The translations under genes and the position numbers were made by a program. Of a stretch of DNA of 64,000 nucleotides, positions 1 through 11,185 are shown in pieces; position 1 is the stretch's first letter, and the number at the start of each line of letters is the position of its first letter. The stretch is from Arctopsyche grandis. Its lineage: Eukaryota; Arthropoda; Insecta; Trichoptera; Hydropsychidae. The stretch spans positions 29,234,986-29,298,985 of the forward strand of contig NC_135355.1 of NCBI RefSeq assembly GCF_051622035.1, given 5' to 3'. Under the pieces are notes generated by a model, which did no database searches, was not told the origin of the DNA, and was given only the letters and a program-made list of their open reading frames with translations.

Positions 1-860
1 AGAGAGACGGATAAGGAAACGATTTGCGGTGTAAATTCGTCGACCAGGAAGCCAGATACACTCATATCTCATTTAAAGAGATTGTGAAGGTAAAATGAGG
101 CTATTTTGCTGAGACTGCGGGTGTTGGTGCTGCTGCTGCTACTGAAGAAGTACATTGATCGAACAGGTTTGGTCTACTGGTCGTTCATACAGTGAAAGTG
201 AACGACAGCACGCTCGGAAAAAGGGTACCATATTGGTGGAGTGAAGGTCGATTGAAAGCGAAGATTGGTCGGAGAGGACCTGAACGACCTCAGCTTATCG
301 TCAGAGGCCCCCTTTCTATTCAGAGAAACTCCACGAGGGGTTTCACCGATAAATCACACCATTTCAGCCTCCCTTACTCAACTGAACGAAAACCAAGTGT
401 TATGATTATTATACTAAATATATTCGGATAAACAATCGAAATATATTCGGATAAACAATCGAAAAAATTGTTATTGATTTAGGTTATATTTTTGGACAAA
501 AGGTTGGGTAATATATTGCAGCGACAATCGCGAGGATTTATTGTAGACATAATCACAACGATTTATTGTATCGACAGACTGATACTTAGATAGTAAGTAC
601 CAATTCTCAAATATCGCTAGATCAGTTTATTGTGGTAAATTATAAATCTTTTGTCCTGTACGTAGAACTACATTTATTCGTAAGGGAATCTACTTACAAA
701 CGGTAGAAGTCAAGTACTAAGCGAAATTTAACAAAATTTTTAAAATTGACTTCGGTTAGTTACATGTTAGGGTTGCCAACTGGGAAATGAAAAAAAGAGG
801 ACATTTTTTTTAAATATTTATTACAATAAAGCCTTGACATTAAAAATTTAACATAAGATC
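1..860. other. Unassigned stretch, no gene supported
   Basis: The first 400 bases are more GC-rich than the rest and could be the edge of a gene lying to the left, but no start, splice pair or recognisable protein is visible. The open frame at 192-431 begins with GTG and shows no family features. From 430 to 860 the sequence is plain AT-rich DNA. Confidence 0.3.
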
Positions 861-867
861 GTTTAGA

Positions 868-1144
868 GCAGCGGTCGCCGACCTTTTGGACTTCACGTAT
901 CACTAAATTCATAATTTTAAATCTTGCGGACCAGTTTTTTGAATTTTTAAAAAAGATACGATATAAATTTGTAAATTAATAATCACAAATTTATATTTTA
1001 TTTATATGAAATGCATTCAGTGGCGTATCATAAACAGTGTGGGCCTGGATGAAAGGTTACAAATTGAGTCCACATTATTTATTTTTAATATTGTAATAAT
1101 AAATTTGTAGGTAATTTTTATAAATTATTTATAAAAATTACCTA
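868..1144. mobile_element. hAT-like terminal fragments
   Basis: A CAGCGGTCGCCGACC-type end near 870 and a CAGTGGCGTATC-type end near 1024 look like the terminal repeats of non-autonomous hAT elements. No partner ends or target duplications are seen, so these are fragments or truncated copies. Family assignment is by resemblance of the ends only. Confidence 0.3.
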
Positions 1145-1287
1145 CAAATGGTCGATGGATGCTATACAAATAACAATAGACCACTCAATTAGTAAAGCAA
1201 GAGAGCAAAAAAGTATTGTTTTTCTAAGAAATTAACAAAAGTGAACCATTATTGGTGCGAAAAGCATCCATCGAATGCCGATCTTTG
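1145..1287 (-). mobile_element. M3 hAT-like MITE copy
   Basis: The ends are CAAATGGTCGATGGATGC and GCATCCATCGAATGCCGATCTTTG, an imperfect terminal inverted repeat. The interior carries the GTGAACCATT and AAGCAAGAGAGC blocks seen in the copies at 15,111 and 21,992. The left flank does not match the right 8 bp well, so this copy is old or its left end is shifted. Confidence 0.5.
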
Positions 1288-2893
1288 ATCATTAGACAAG
1301 TATTGCAACTTTCAAATTATACGAAAAATTCGAAATGTATTAAAAATAATAAAATTCATGTATTAATAAAATAAGTGCCAGTTTAATTTAATACAAACTA
1401 AAATTTATAAAAAATTAATTAATTTATTTAGCGCCGCGGATGAAATTTTTTTTCTTATTCTAGAATCTCATTACATATTTGCTGGTGCATTCACTTTCAC
1501 TTTACCATGAGAAAAATGTTATATTCTGGGAAGCGTTATACTTTACAAAATTGTGGAACGTGAATTATATATAATAGTTATAAATTAAATGAAATACATA
1601 AGTATTGGTTAGATCAGATTTTAATTTCTCAAATTTTCTTATGATATTCTTCATATACATACATATGTATATTTAAGCCTAGAACTATGCAATTCGAACA
1701 TTCCAAATTGAATAAATAAATGTAATCATTACAAAATAATAGTAAAACAAGTTTCAAAACGATCGGAAGACTGTAGACTGAAGAGGCTTTGTAAAAAAAA
1801 GAAATATTTTGAGCATATTTAACAAAAGAGAGAGAACAGATTAATTTTATCAAAAAATTACCAAATCGATTGTCCGACAGTACGCCGCGGCCATTCGATT
1901 TTCTTGGTTTTTGTCTGTCTTGCGTTGTTATTGAAGTCATCGCATAAGAAGGGGTAGGAGAGTGAAAATCAGTAAATAGTGAAGATGACACGTCGTTTGA
2001 AGTTTAGTCACTCTGTGCATACCAAATGAATTATTATTAGTAGTTTTGGAACGTAATATACAAAAGAGCGTCTTGTGCTAGTGATATTGAACGAATGGAG
2101 AATGATAAAGATAAATAATACATACATACATATGTATTTTTGGGTTGTCGACAGTACATATTTCAACCGGTTTTGTAAAATATTGTCATTTTCTATGTAA
2201 GTATGTGGAGTTGTGGAGAGATACGCGCGAATGTCACACCAGTGCGATGACTCTTATTATGTACACACATGAAATCAAAACAAGAAAAAATAACATGTAA
2301 AATAAATAAAAATCTGTATTATGAAACGCCATAAATGTAATAAATCTTAAATTAATTGCTTTCATTTCGATATGAATTGATATGATGGAAACGCGTTGTA
2401 TGTAATTGCGCATCAGCAACTGAACTGATACCGTGAACAGCTATTACTTTATTGCTGTATCATAAATACGCCCACTTTTATAACGTCAACTTTTATTTTG
2501 TATTTTTGTTAGTGTGTTTAAGAATTATATTCACTATCTAGATTTTGATGAGAGTAATGTAAATTCTCGAATTTTTCCACTTTTGAACATACATACATAC
2601 ATATGTATGTACATATGTTGTACGTAATCATAAATTTGTGTATACACATGTTTCAACGGCCAAGATAATGATTCTAAATTTAGCTAAATTTCATAGTATT
2701 TTTGTATGATATATATGTATATTTAATTTTTTTGTACTTTTTTGTAGTGTTTTTATGGAATTGCCTCAAGGCGACACCTATGATCAACTTTGTACATAAA
2801 ATTTATATTTTTTTCATTTCACCATGTTTTTCTGCCTTGCATTTTTGCTTTTTATTTTCTGTATTTTATTTTTTGTTTTTTCTTTATCAAATG
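1288..2893. other. AT-rich stretch, no gene seen
   Basis: No coding region or recognisable repeat apart from clusters of the palindromic motif CATACATATGTATG near 1,655, 2,120 and 2,590. The open frames on both strands are low-complexity (Phe, Tyr and Ile rich) and look like chance frames. Confidence 0.4.
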
Positions 2894-2999
2894 TAGGCCA
2901 CTGTGGCGCATTCGTTTCTTAATTTCATTAGTTCTTCCTGTAATGCCACAATGGTCCAAAACTAACTATAACTATAAATTATTAATAATATTATTATAA
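2894..2999 (+). mobile_element. LINE 3'-tail fragment
   Basis: The block reading GGCGCATTCG ... CCTGTAATGCCACAATGGTCC recurs inverted at 3,712-3,790 and, more diverged, at 49,860-49,945. It ends in an AT-rich tail, as 5'-truncated non-LTR retrotransposon 3' ends do. No coding part is left, so the clade is unknown. Confidence 0.4.
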
Positions 3000-3002
3000 A
3001 TT

Positions 3003-3235
3003 TGAAATTAAATTCAACTAAAGTTGACAAATGAGGATAGGTAGCCTATTTGTTAGGAACCCGTTTCTACAATGAAAGCAGATAAATTGGCGAACTCTGA
3101 TAGGAAACGATCGATCTGAAGCCACATACATATATCCAAGATCTGACCAGCAGCACTGGATCGGGGCTTGAACTCTTGACCCCTGAGTTGTTAGGATTAT
3201 ACGGTAACCACAGAGCTGCGTTGCTGGTTAGTTAT
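3003..3235 (-). mobile_element. tRNA-derived SINE copy
   Basis: Read on the minus strand it has a tRNA-like head with a B-box-like GAGTTCAAGCCCC, then the body block CGTTTCCTATCAGAGTTCGC / CAATTTATCTG shared with the copies at 6,950, 28,505 and 53,722, then a tail CCTATCCTCATTTGTCA shared with the 28,505 copy. It is a dispersed Pol III-type retroposon and not a tRNA gene: the acceptor stem and anticodon arm cannot be folded. Confidence 0.65.
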
Positions 3236-3432
3236 TACGTAATTATTCAAAAGACTGAAGCTGTATGTATGTATGTACATATATTTCTAGCACATGCAAT
3301 ATGAAAAGTTCGGTTAGTAGTGGCATGGTTCATCTATAAAAACTGTGGTACTGCAGCACCCCATTAATGATAAACTATAGACGGGTATATATGCAAGACT
3401 TCCAAATCGATTTCGAGATTTACTAAATGTTA

Positions 3433-3480
3433 TCAAAACCCGAGATACACTGATAATAATCAGTGTATCTCGGGTTTTGA
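3433..3480. repeat. Perfect 22-bp hairpin, 4-nt loop
   Basis: Positions 3,433-3,454 and 3,459-3,480 are exact reverse complements separated by AATA. The arms are not a simple repeat. It could be a collapsed MITE or a small cruciform-forming site. No other copy was noticed in the window. Confidence 0.8.
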
Positions 3481-3711
3481 ACGGGGCAATATCCTTTTAG
3501 GGCGGGGCAAGTTGCCAATGGGCCGTATTGGTAACACAATATAAAATAAATAACATCTCGAAGCTAGCAGAAATATAACAATGTTCTCTTCTTCGACTAT
3601 CAACTTAAACATATCCTTGGCACATACACTGTTTTTTTAAGAGGGAGAATTTTGATACTAGTGGTTCATTAAATACTATTCAAAGCTAATATTAAATGTC
3701 TATTGATTTAT

Positions 3712-3790
3712 AAATTATTTATTTATTTATTTAAAGTTTGGACCATTGTAGCATTACAGGAATTCCTAATGCGCCACAATGGTCAAAAAT
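3712..3790 (-). mobile_element. LINE 3'-tail fragment with TAAA-type tail
   Basis: On the minus strand it reads GGCGCATTAGGAATTCCTGT, then the ACAATGGTCC block, and ends in repeated TAAA units, the usual 3' end of a non-LTR element. It is the inverted counterpart of 2,894-2,999. The A-rich plus-strand DNA to about 4,320 could be its 3' UTR, but I cannot show this. Confidence 0.45.
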
Positions 3791-5627
3791 ATAACAGAAA
3801 AGAAAAGAAACAAAATAATAACTTAAGAAATTAGACATAACAAAAAAAATATTATTATAAAATATAAAATATTAAAATAATACATTCATATACACAAACA
3901 ACTACAATAATAATAATAATTACAAATTATAAAAAACAACAGAGAAGGGAATGTCTTATAAAAGAAAAAAGAGAAAGAAAAATAAATATAAACATATGTG
4001 GTATATACACAGACAAAAATACATTTATACACAATCATAAAAAATAGCAGTTATAAAAGCAGATACGTAAAAATATCAAATATAAAATATAACATAAGGA
4101 ATGCCTTGCATCTACAACCAGTTCAAATAAATCAGAACCAACTGCAAATACAAAACATCCATGCGAAGCCCAAATGGAAGAGAGTAAATCAAAATTCCAC
4201 TCATAAATCACAATCAATCATGAAAACAATGATGAGCGCAGACTACCAGATAAATGGGTTAAATAATAATAACAATCAATATAATCGTTTCGTTCTTGTT
4301 AAAAAAATAATTTTAATTTTATAAATTATAATAATTCCTTGAAAAGTCTAAAGCGATTACCAAATTCGACTTCTGAGGTGGCCCTTTTTTAATTTTCATT
4401 CATGGCCTAATTGCCGTCGAATAGTTACGTATAGTCTATGAGATTTCAAATCCAATTTTGTGTTTGTATAAACAAACCAACCAGGATCTTGGATTAAAAC
4501 TATTATTTTGTCTTTGGGTGATTTAATTCGATGTAAAATTATAGCTAATGGCACGTTTGAGCCTACCATATGTAGATAATTCATTATTGATGATGGAAAA
4601 CATGAATTGCGACATTTAAAATCCAGATGTCTCGCATGTAATTATTCAATTTGTCACAATTGAATGGTCGATGGTGTAGTGAAAGCTGCACTCTGACAAA
4701 TCGTCGAATTTATTTACGTGGTTAAATTTAACTTAAGAGAAAAATACGTAGTACGAGTATGCGTTCCGTTGACATCACAAGTTGCAATTCACTGTCAATG
4801 TCACACTTGGTCCCCCACTTGCTCTCTCGGGCCAATTTCCCAATTTTTTCTTGGCACGCCACTCCGATATTCATCAGTCATCACCATTGTTCTCCCACAG
4901 AATCCCACACCTACAAATTTCCATTTTATACAAATGTTCACTTTCACTCTTTGCCAAATAAAACTTAATTTCAGATAGCTCAATGCGGCAATGTTTATGC
5001 AAAGATCAGAGCAAGATTGACGTATCCTTAAATATTTATTATAAATAACGGAAATTCCACATTTGAAATATGTACAACATATGTATGTGTACAATAAAAA
5101 TGCAGGAGAATAAATCCAGATGACAGTCAAACTATTTTTTTCGAATAAATCAATGACATTAATATTAATTTACATCATGCACAACTGATAAAATCTAGCT
5201 ATGTACATACATACATACTCGTACATAATATACACATATACATATGTATGTAGATAATATTACATCTGTTGCATATCGGTTATGTCTTGTCAGAATATTC
5301 TTCTATTTATCATTCTGGGTCTGGGTTACAGGTTGATGACTTCCATTTTTTCCATCATTATTGAATCGGATTTTATTATAAAACATGTACTCTGATATCA
5401 GTCAGCTAATTGGTTTAATTTTCAAATTCTTATCATTGATTGGTTTCTTTTTCCATTTAATTGAGTTCTTTTTTACAAAGATTATCTTAGTTTCACTTTT
5501 TAACTTCTTACTTTGATTTTCTCTTATGGTATTTGTATGTTTACTCCTATCTGTTTTTTAAGTTTTATAAATATTTCGCACATCAATAAAAATAATGTTT
5601 TGCGATTAATAAAATTAAAAAAAAATA
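3791..5627. other. Stretch without a supported gene
   Basis: 3,791-4,330 is A-rich on the plus strand, possibly retrotransposon 3' UTR. 4,770-4,960 is somewhat GC-richer, with overlapping short frames on both strands but no recognisable protein. More CATACATATGTATG clusters lie near 5,080 and 5,200-5,250. Confidence 0.35.
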
Positions 5628-5725
5628 CTGGTGGCCTGTAATACGTTTATTCTGCTTTTTCGAGATTCTAGACACATCGAATGATCACAATTAGTGAATT
5701 GAGTCAAACAGGAATAGTGTTTTTG
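5628..5725 (+). repeat. Dispersed repeat E, copy 1
   Basis: The block with GACCTGTAATACSTSTATTCTGC-like text and CGAGATTCTRGACAYATCGAA recurs at 50,064-50,165 in the same orientation over about 95 bp. No protein or terminal repeat is visible. It is an interspersed element of unknown class. Confidence 0.6.
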
Positions 5726-6670
5726 TAATGATATATCTACATTCGTAGCTAGTATTCTCTTCGCTAGTAATCAATATGGAAAAGTTCATTTTAATTTTAA
5801 AATAAGTTTAACAACAATAATAGATCAATTTCGTCAACAATTCGTTAATTTTACGTTTTCGTTTACAAAAACTCAATTTTTCGGTTCGTTTTATTAATTT
5901 ACATGCATAAACAGGTACAGTATACAGCAAGAATATAGCAAGAACCAAATATAATTAATCAATGAGAAGACTTTGGCACCGAAGATGTTCGTTCAGTCGA
6001 GTTTGTATGTTTTAAAAGGAGTCACGCACTCTCTTATAAATAGACTTCCTTTCTGGTTTGGTCCTGTGAGTTAAATTTGAGCCAAATAGAAGTTGGCCGC
6101 ACACCAAGGTTACGAATCCCAGGATTGTTTCAAAAAGTAAAAAACATTTCAGCGAATAAACAAAGACGCCTTTGTTTCCAGATATCACACCAAGATGTGC
6201 CCCAAGGCTCCTTTCCTTTCCTTTTCTGCTTTACATCAACGTCACAAAATCGATGTAATAATTGTCGAGAGGTCATCTCGCCACGACCTCTCAGTGAGAG
6301 GAAGGTCTAAAGTTCTCTGCCGCATTAAGCAGTTCCTTCACTTGGGTAAGCACATATGTATATCGCACAAACTTACATCAGCGTTTTTCCAATATTTTAC
6401 TGTGCTTTATTATTGGAAGAAAATTATTCGTTCTTGCATGTATGTACAAAAGATCGAATAAAAAATGCATCGATACTAGAGAAAAAAAAAAGTTTTGTAA
6501 CTCTGCGACAAGGATAAATACAAGAAATATCCGATTAATCACAATGGCAATTCCATAAGTCGAACGACAGCCACTGGTGCTATATTTATTATAATGCAAG
6601 CATTTTTCTTGATAACATTATAAAACTATACTTGCATATCAGCATATGTATACATATGTAAGTAAGACTA
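5726..6670. other. Stretch without a supported gene
   Basis: The region 6,060-6,320 is a little GC-richer and holds a small inverted repeat (GAGAGGTC / GACCTCTC near 6,270-6,290). The overlapping frames there match no family I recognise. The rest is AT-rich. Confidence 0.3.
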
Positions 6671-6893
6671 GCGGGTCACGTAGCTAAAAAGAAGGATGAA
6701 AGAAGTGCTCGAATGGTACACAAGAAAATGTAAAATATGCAAAAGCCACAGGGAAGATAGGTAGATGAAATTAAAAAAAAACTGTGTGGGATGAGATGGA
6801 TGAGATTCGCCCAAAAGAGAGACTAATATAAGCGTTTTAGGAAGGCCTTCATCCAGCAGTGGATAGCAAATGGCTGTAAATGTTGATGATAGT
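6671..6893 (+). pseudogene. RTE-type LINE 3' fragment (decayed RT C-terminus)
   Basis: Translation with stops gives AGHVAKKKDERS near the start, then VDEI, a block like CGMRWMRFAQ, and RKAFIQQWIANGCK, followed by the ATGATGAT-like tail. This is the C-terminal signature of RTE-clade reverse transcriptases (GHV..., W.DEI, W...A.....W). Internal stops show it is dead and 5'-truncated. Related fragments lie at 15,361, 25,541, 29,402, 50,345 and 63,880. Confidence 0.65.
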
Positions 6894-6949
6894 GACACAA
6901 GTAACACCCAATGCTCCATGAATTTTTAGCGTTTTTTTTATTATTTCAA

Positions 6950-7170
6950 ACATCAAATTACTAGCAAGGTTATGGGGTTCGATCCCGTAGGTTGATCTAG
7001 ATTCAAAATAATTTATTTCGAGTATTTCCTATCAGTTTGCCAATTTATCTGAATTCATTGTTGAAATGGTTCCTCATCAAATTGATAAAAACCGTACTAT
7101 GTCACCACTATTTGAACAGTCCATCGGCTATGCCGCCTTTCCCAAGTATTAAATAAAATAAATTAAAGTT
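6950..7170 (+). mobile_element. tRNA-derived SINE with LINE-like tail
   Basis: A Pol III B box GGTTCGATCCC lies at 6,976-6,986, followed by the family body (TTTCCTATCAG, GCCAATTTATCTGAATTCAT, GTTGAAATGGTTCC). The tail at 7,123-7,160 (ATCGGCTATGCCGCC, CCCAAGTATTAAATAAAA) is almost the same as the 3' end of the LINE at 59,164-63,293 and unlike the tails of the other SINE copies. The A-box region is not clear, so the head may be 5'-truncated. Confidence 0.65.
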
Positions 7171-7228
7171 AAATTCCGGAGATATAAACATATGCAGACA
7201 GTCTATTATTACATATGTGTGTAATAAT

Positions 7229-7360
7229 TAGAGGTAGGATAGTCACAGTGCTATCCATTGTTCCATTGTTGTAAATCCTCTGTAAAAAGGTTCGGCAAAC
7301 CTTTAACAATGCATTTACAACCTTTGAACAATACGCGGCACCTTCTGGGTCCGGTGACTA
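7229..7360 (+). mobile_element. M1 hAT-like MITE, 132 bp, full-length form
   Basis: It starts TAGAGGTAGGATAG and ends CCGGTGACTA, flanked on both sides by GTAATAAT (7,221-7,228 and 7,361-7,368). An 8-bp target duplication and a TAG-type end are hAT hallmarks. The interior folds back around AAGGTTCGGCAAACCTT. It directly adjoins a second M1 copy. Confidence 0.85.
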
Positions 7361-7368
7361 GTAATAAT

Positions 7369-7470
7369 TAGAGGTAGGATAGTCACAGTGCTATCCATTT
7401 TTCGGCAAACCTTTAACAATGCATTTACAACCTTTGAACAATACACGGCCCCCTCAGGCTCCGGTGACTA
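7369..7470 (+). mobile_element. M1 hAT-like MITE, 102 bp short form
   Basis: Same ends as the 132-bp form, but about 30 bp of the left hairpin arm are missing. It is flanked by GTAATAAT at 7,361-7,368 and 7,471-7,478, so one duplication is shared with the upstream copy. It differs from the copies at 25,389 and 33,985 by a single base (T for G in the block after CTATCCATT). Confidence 0.9.
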
Positions 7471-7478
7471 GTAATAAT

Positions 7479-9392
7479 AGTTCGTACTTTTACTCATAAT
7501 GTTGAAACAATTTTTTTAATTTGTGGATGATTAAAATTATCAACAAAAACCTTGTGATAATAAATATATTTACACTTTTTAATAAGAAATATTGTTTTTA
7601 TTTATTGGGGAAAAATAACTGTCGTGTAATCAATATAAACATGTACATATATTACAGTGAAATCATATTTACACTGACGTTTCAGTGAATTCATATCCAA
7701 TTACACAATCATTGGACAGTTATATTTTCACCATGGAAATTACATATTCACTGGCCCCTATTAGTGAAATTATAATTTCACTGACATTAAGAAGAGAATT
7801 CGTAATTATATTGTTACATCCGTACTCACTACTTGAGTTTAACAATTTCACTGTAACATATGTATGTACATATATACCACCACAGATTAACTGTAATAAA
7901 TACACACATTTTATTGTTATTCCATTTTTTTCAATTATCTCCGATTAAAACAAATGTATGTATGTATATTGTACAGCAAATGATTAACGTAATATAATAG
8001 CATTGCATATCATTTTATCTATTTGAAATTTTAGTAAATAAAGTATCATTGACCTCGGTATCTACATATATAAAAATGATTATTAGTAAATTATGAAAAC
8101 TGAAGTTTTATGGAATCGTAGTTTTCCAACGACTCAAAACACTTGTAAATCAATTCGTTTCAAGACTGTTCGGTGATAATTGATGGCTTTGAAGTGGTGT
8201 AATGAAAATTTAGTCGGTTTTTCCGCGATGGAGAAGATCGTGACTTGTCTATCGCAAAACAACGCCAAGTGGCAACAGATAGAGCCCGATCCAAGGTGAT
8301 CCACTCCGTGTTCCGCGTTCTAACCCAATAGAGATGGACATCAACGGCCAGCTCAACCATTTCCTACTAGAATTTTCGATCATGGGATGCTGTGCGTTAC
8401 TGCAGACTTAAAAATCAATTTATATATTAACGAGCGGCATTATTGTCGAAGCGAGAATGCATAACAGTGAGTTAATCGACAAATAATTGCCACCTCTGAG
8501 GTTATTCGATAGCAACGCAGCGACTTGGATGAGAATCTTTGAAAGTAAAAGTGAATTGAAGAACTCTCTTTCTCTTTCACTCAGGGGCAATGCCTTCAAA
8601 ATTACTACTTTTGTACAAAGAACTTTGATTTCAATTTAAATACAGGTTTTTTTGTGATTTTACTTTTAATATTTTGATGTTCCAATCTTTTTTTTGCAAA
8701 ATATACCTGTAATGCTTTACATACATATGTTGTATAAAAATTTCATCATTACAATTATATTGCATGTACTTTTTTCACTCATTATTAATTATAATAATTA
8801 TTAGACGTAGTCTTACAAACCGGATGATAAGTATTTTAAACTGAATTACATATATTACCAAATTTCATAAGCATTTAATATTTTCGAATTTTCTTTTACG
8901 ATTTACAAAGAAGATTTATAAATTTGCTATAATAAAAATAATCAATATACACGAATAATACCGGGTTCAAAAACGGTTGGATCACCTGTTGCCACGCTGC
9001 TAGTAACATTCAAGTTATTCGTCCAAGCTACTTGCATCGTGTACACCCGTTATAAAAGTTTATGCATAACGCACTGTTTACGGCGTATGCGCATGCGCGG
9101 TTTTATCAAGTGGACGAATGCGTGCACCGGGTCACTGATATTCATATTTGTAAGATGGATCTGTTTTTTTTTTATTTTTAGAATTATGCTCAATTAGCCC
9201 ATTAGTTTGCAATCATTCATAAGGCCTAACATTTGAATATGCTAAAAGACTGCTTTTAAATTTTCAACACTGTCACTGCCGTAAATGTCATTGAAAAAAA
9301 AATCTCTGTAGTTTAAATTTTTATAAAAATTAGTGAATTATATACATCTGTTGATTGGTGTACACATATTGTCATAAAATAAAAAAATAGAG
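7479..9392. other. Stretch without a supported gene
   Basis: 7,640-7,860 has several loosely repeated words containing TTCACTG. 8,160-8,370 is GC-richer with an open minus-strand frame that matches nothing known to me. 8,945-9,140 contains ATTCGTCCA and TGGACGAAT about 95 bp apart in inverted orientation, with a GCGCATGCGC palindrome between them, perhaps an old MITE. Confidence 0.3.
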
Positions 9393-10056
9393 CAGTGGCG
9401 TGCCTTGACTTTTAAAACAAGGGACTAGTTATGGAAAAAATACATATTTTTAATGTTTGAATTTTGTGCTAATAGAAATATCCTAAGTGGCCTATCTTGA
9501 TTAACAACATCTTGTATATACATATACATATATTCAAAACTTAATCTTATGAATGATTTGTCGAACAATCGATCGAGAATGAAGCATTCCAAATCCTCGT
9601 TATTTGTTTTCGAGCGCTCCACACTAATTTGTTCCGAGGGAATCGTTTCGTGAGCCGAATTCGTTTCCATATTTGTACTCAAGAAGCTTTGAGTAAATAT
9701 GTGTGATTTTAACAAAAAAAGATAGTTCAGAATAATGTTTGATAGACACAAATCAAACTGTTCTCAGCGAAAATTCCATAAATGCTTGAAGAGATGAGTA
9801 AATCAAAAAATGTTTTGTCTTTGACGGAACGCTTATACATAACAATCAGCTAGTACTGCGAAGGGAACAGAATTGAGACAGCGAGTCCGTGCAAGCGAAC
9901 GACGCGGCGAACCATACCATATAACAATCTACTATCATTACTACTACCTCAAGAAGGGCCGATTTCGGTTTCTGAACTCCGTTAATCTGAGTGAGCATTA
10001 TCAATACGGACGACAATTGGCATTTATCTCTCTACACAAATGAAGGCACGCCACTG
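9393..10056. mobile_element. Non-autonomous element with CAGTGGCGTGCCTT ends
   Basis: The left end CAGTGGCGTGCCTT (9,393) and right end AAGGCACGCCACTG (10,056) are exact inverted repeats of 14 bp, 664 bp apart. The CAGTGGCG start is typical of hAT and related insect elements. The flanking 8 bp do not match, so the target duplication has decayed. No transposase was recognised inside. Confidence 0.65.
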
Positions 10057-11185
10057 AAGTATGTAGAGTGCTGGGCATATGTACATACATATATACATAT
10101 ACATAATATGAAATTCAATTCTCTCAAATTTTGCGCGAGTCACTTAAATCAAACGACGTGCTTTTGAAAGACAAGTCGAAGCGGAAAAATTACTTGCATA
10201 TATTATTAAGACAAGAGTAAATAAATTTGTATAATTTTCCTGTGAAACGCTAAAGGTTACCCGATTTCCAATAATGTATAAATGCATACGTGCCATCCAC
10301 CACATTTACTCAGTTATTAATGAAAAATATACCTATTTAATTTACATGCACCGCTGTAATATTATCTGCTGGCACGAAATGATAGTCTTATTTGCATGGG
10401 TGTATGTAGTGCTATTTCGTGGTTTATGCACGTGCATTGTCTGTCGAACAAAACTGTAAAAAAAGCGAACAATTGGAGACGCTCGGTGCTTATCAGATGG
10501 CCATTGTGCGTAAAAACGAGTAAAAGTCAACGACTGGTCGGATTTCCAATGAAAATGGAAATGGAAACCGCGACAAAAGAAGTGTTAAAGTTTCCCAACG
10601 CGGGTCGAGATTCGCCCATACAATTTTGCAGATAGCAGCCTCGACCCCGAACCGGTTATTATTATCGCCGTCTACCGGCGCTTAGCGTGTTAAATCGCAC
10701 AGACTATTATTCGAATGTGTAATGAATGGTTGAGGACAAGTGCCAGGTGAGTACGAAACGATTGTATTTAAATATCGACCGCAACGTTATTTCCCTCCGT
10801 GTATGCGATACGGCCTCTGTATGAATATGAAAAGTGCATTGCACTCTCTTTTTCACTCTCGACAAAGATACGAAAGTTCACAACATATCGCTGGTGAGGC
10901 CAACCGATTGCAAATACATACATAATGCTTGTAAAAAATCAAGGCATTTGACAAACACATTCTAGTCGGCTCTTTCTGCCGTCACACACAATATGACGAG
11001 CCAGTTCATACTACATATGTAGTTTTAAAATAATTCATTATTTGAAACTGACACTGTCGGTAAATATCAGCAAGGGCTAATTAAGTTGATGTCAGGGCTG
11101 AGAGGGGGGGGGGGGGGGGCTGGAGTTAAGTTTTAGGACCCGGACTACTCTAGGGACTTTCGTTCGACTGAACGATATTGCTATA
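10057..11185. other. Stretch with a possible untranslated exon donor
   Basis: 10,480-10,750 is GC-richer than its surroundings and ends in a textbook 5' splice site, GTGCCAG|GTGAGT at 10,746/10,747. There is no convincing core promoter or protein, so an exon is only a possibility. A run of 17 G lies near 11,103-11,119. Confidence 0.25.

Noticed and set aside
192-431. 79-residue frame near the left edge
   Set aside because: Opens with GTG, has no domain, and no splice or promoter signal supports it.
6976-6986. tRNA gene from the B-box-like sequence
   Set aside because: Only Pol III boxes are kept; no cloverleaf can be formed and the body is a dispersed SINE.
9017-9123. Inverted ATTCGTCCA / TGGACGAAT pair as a MITE
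   Set aside because: Only nine paired bases at each side, with no target duplication; too weak to call.
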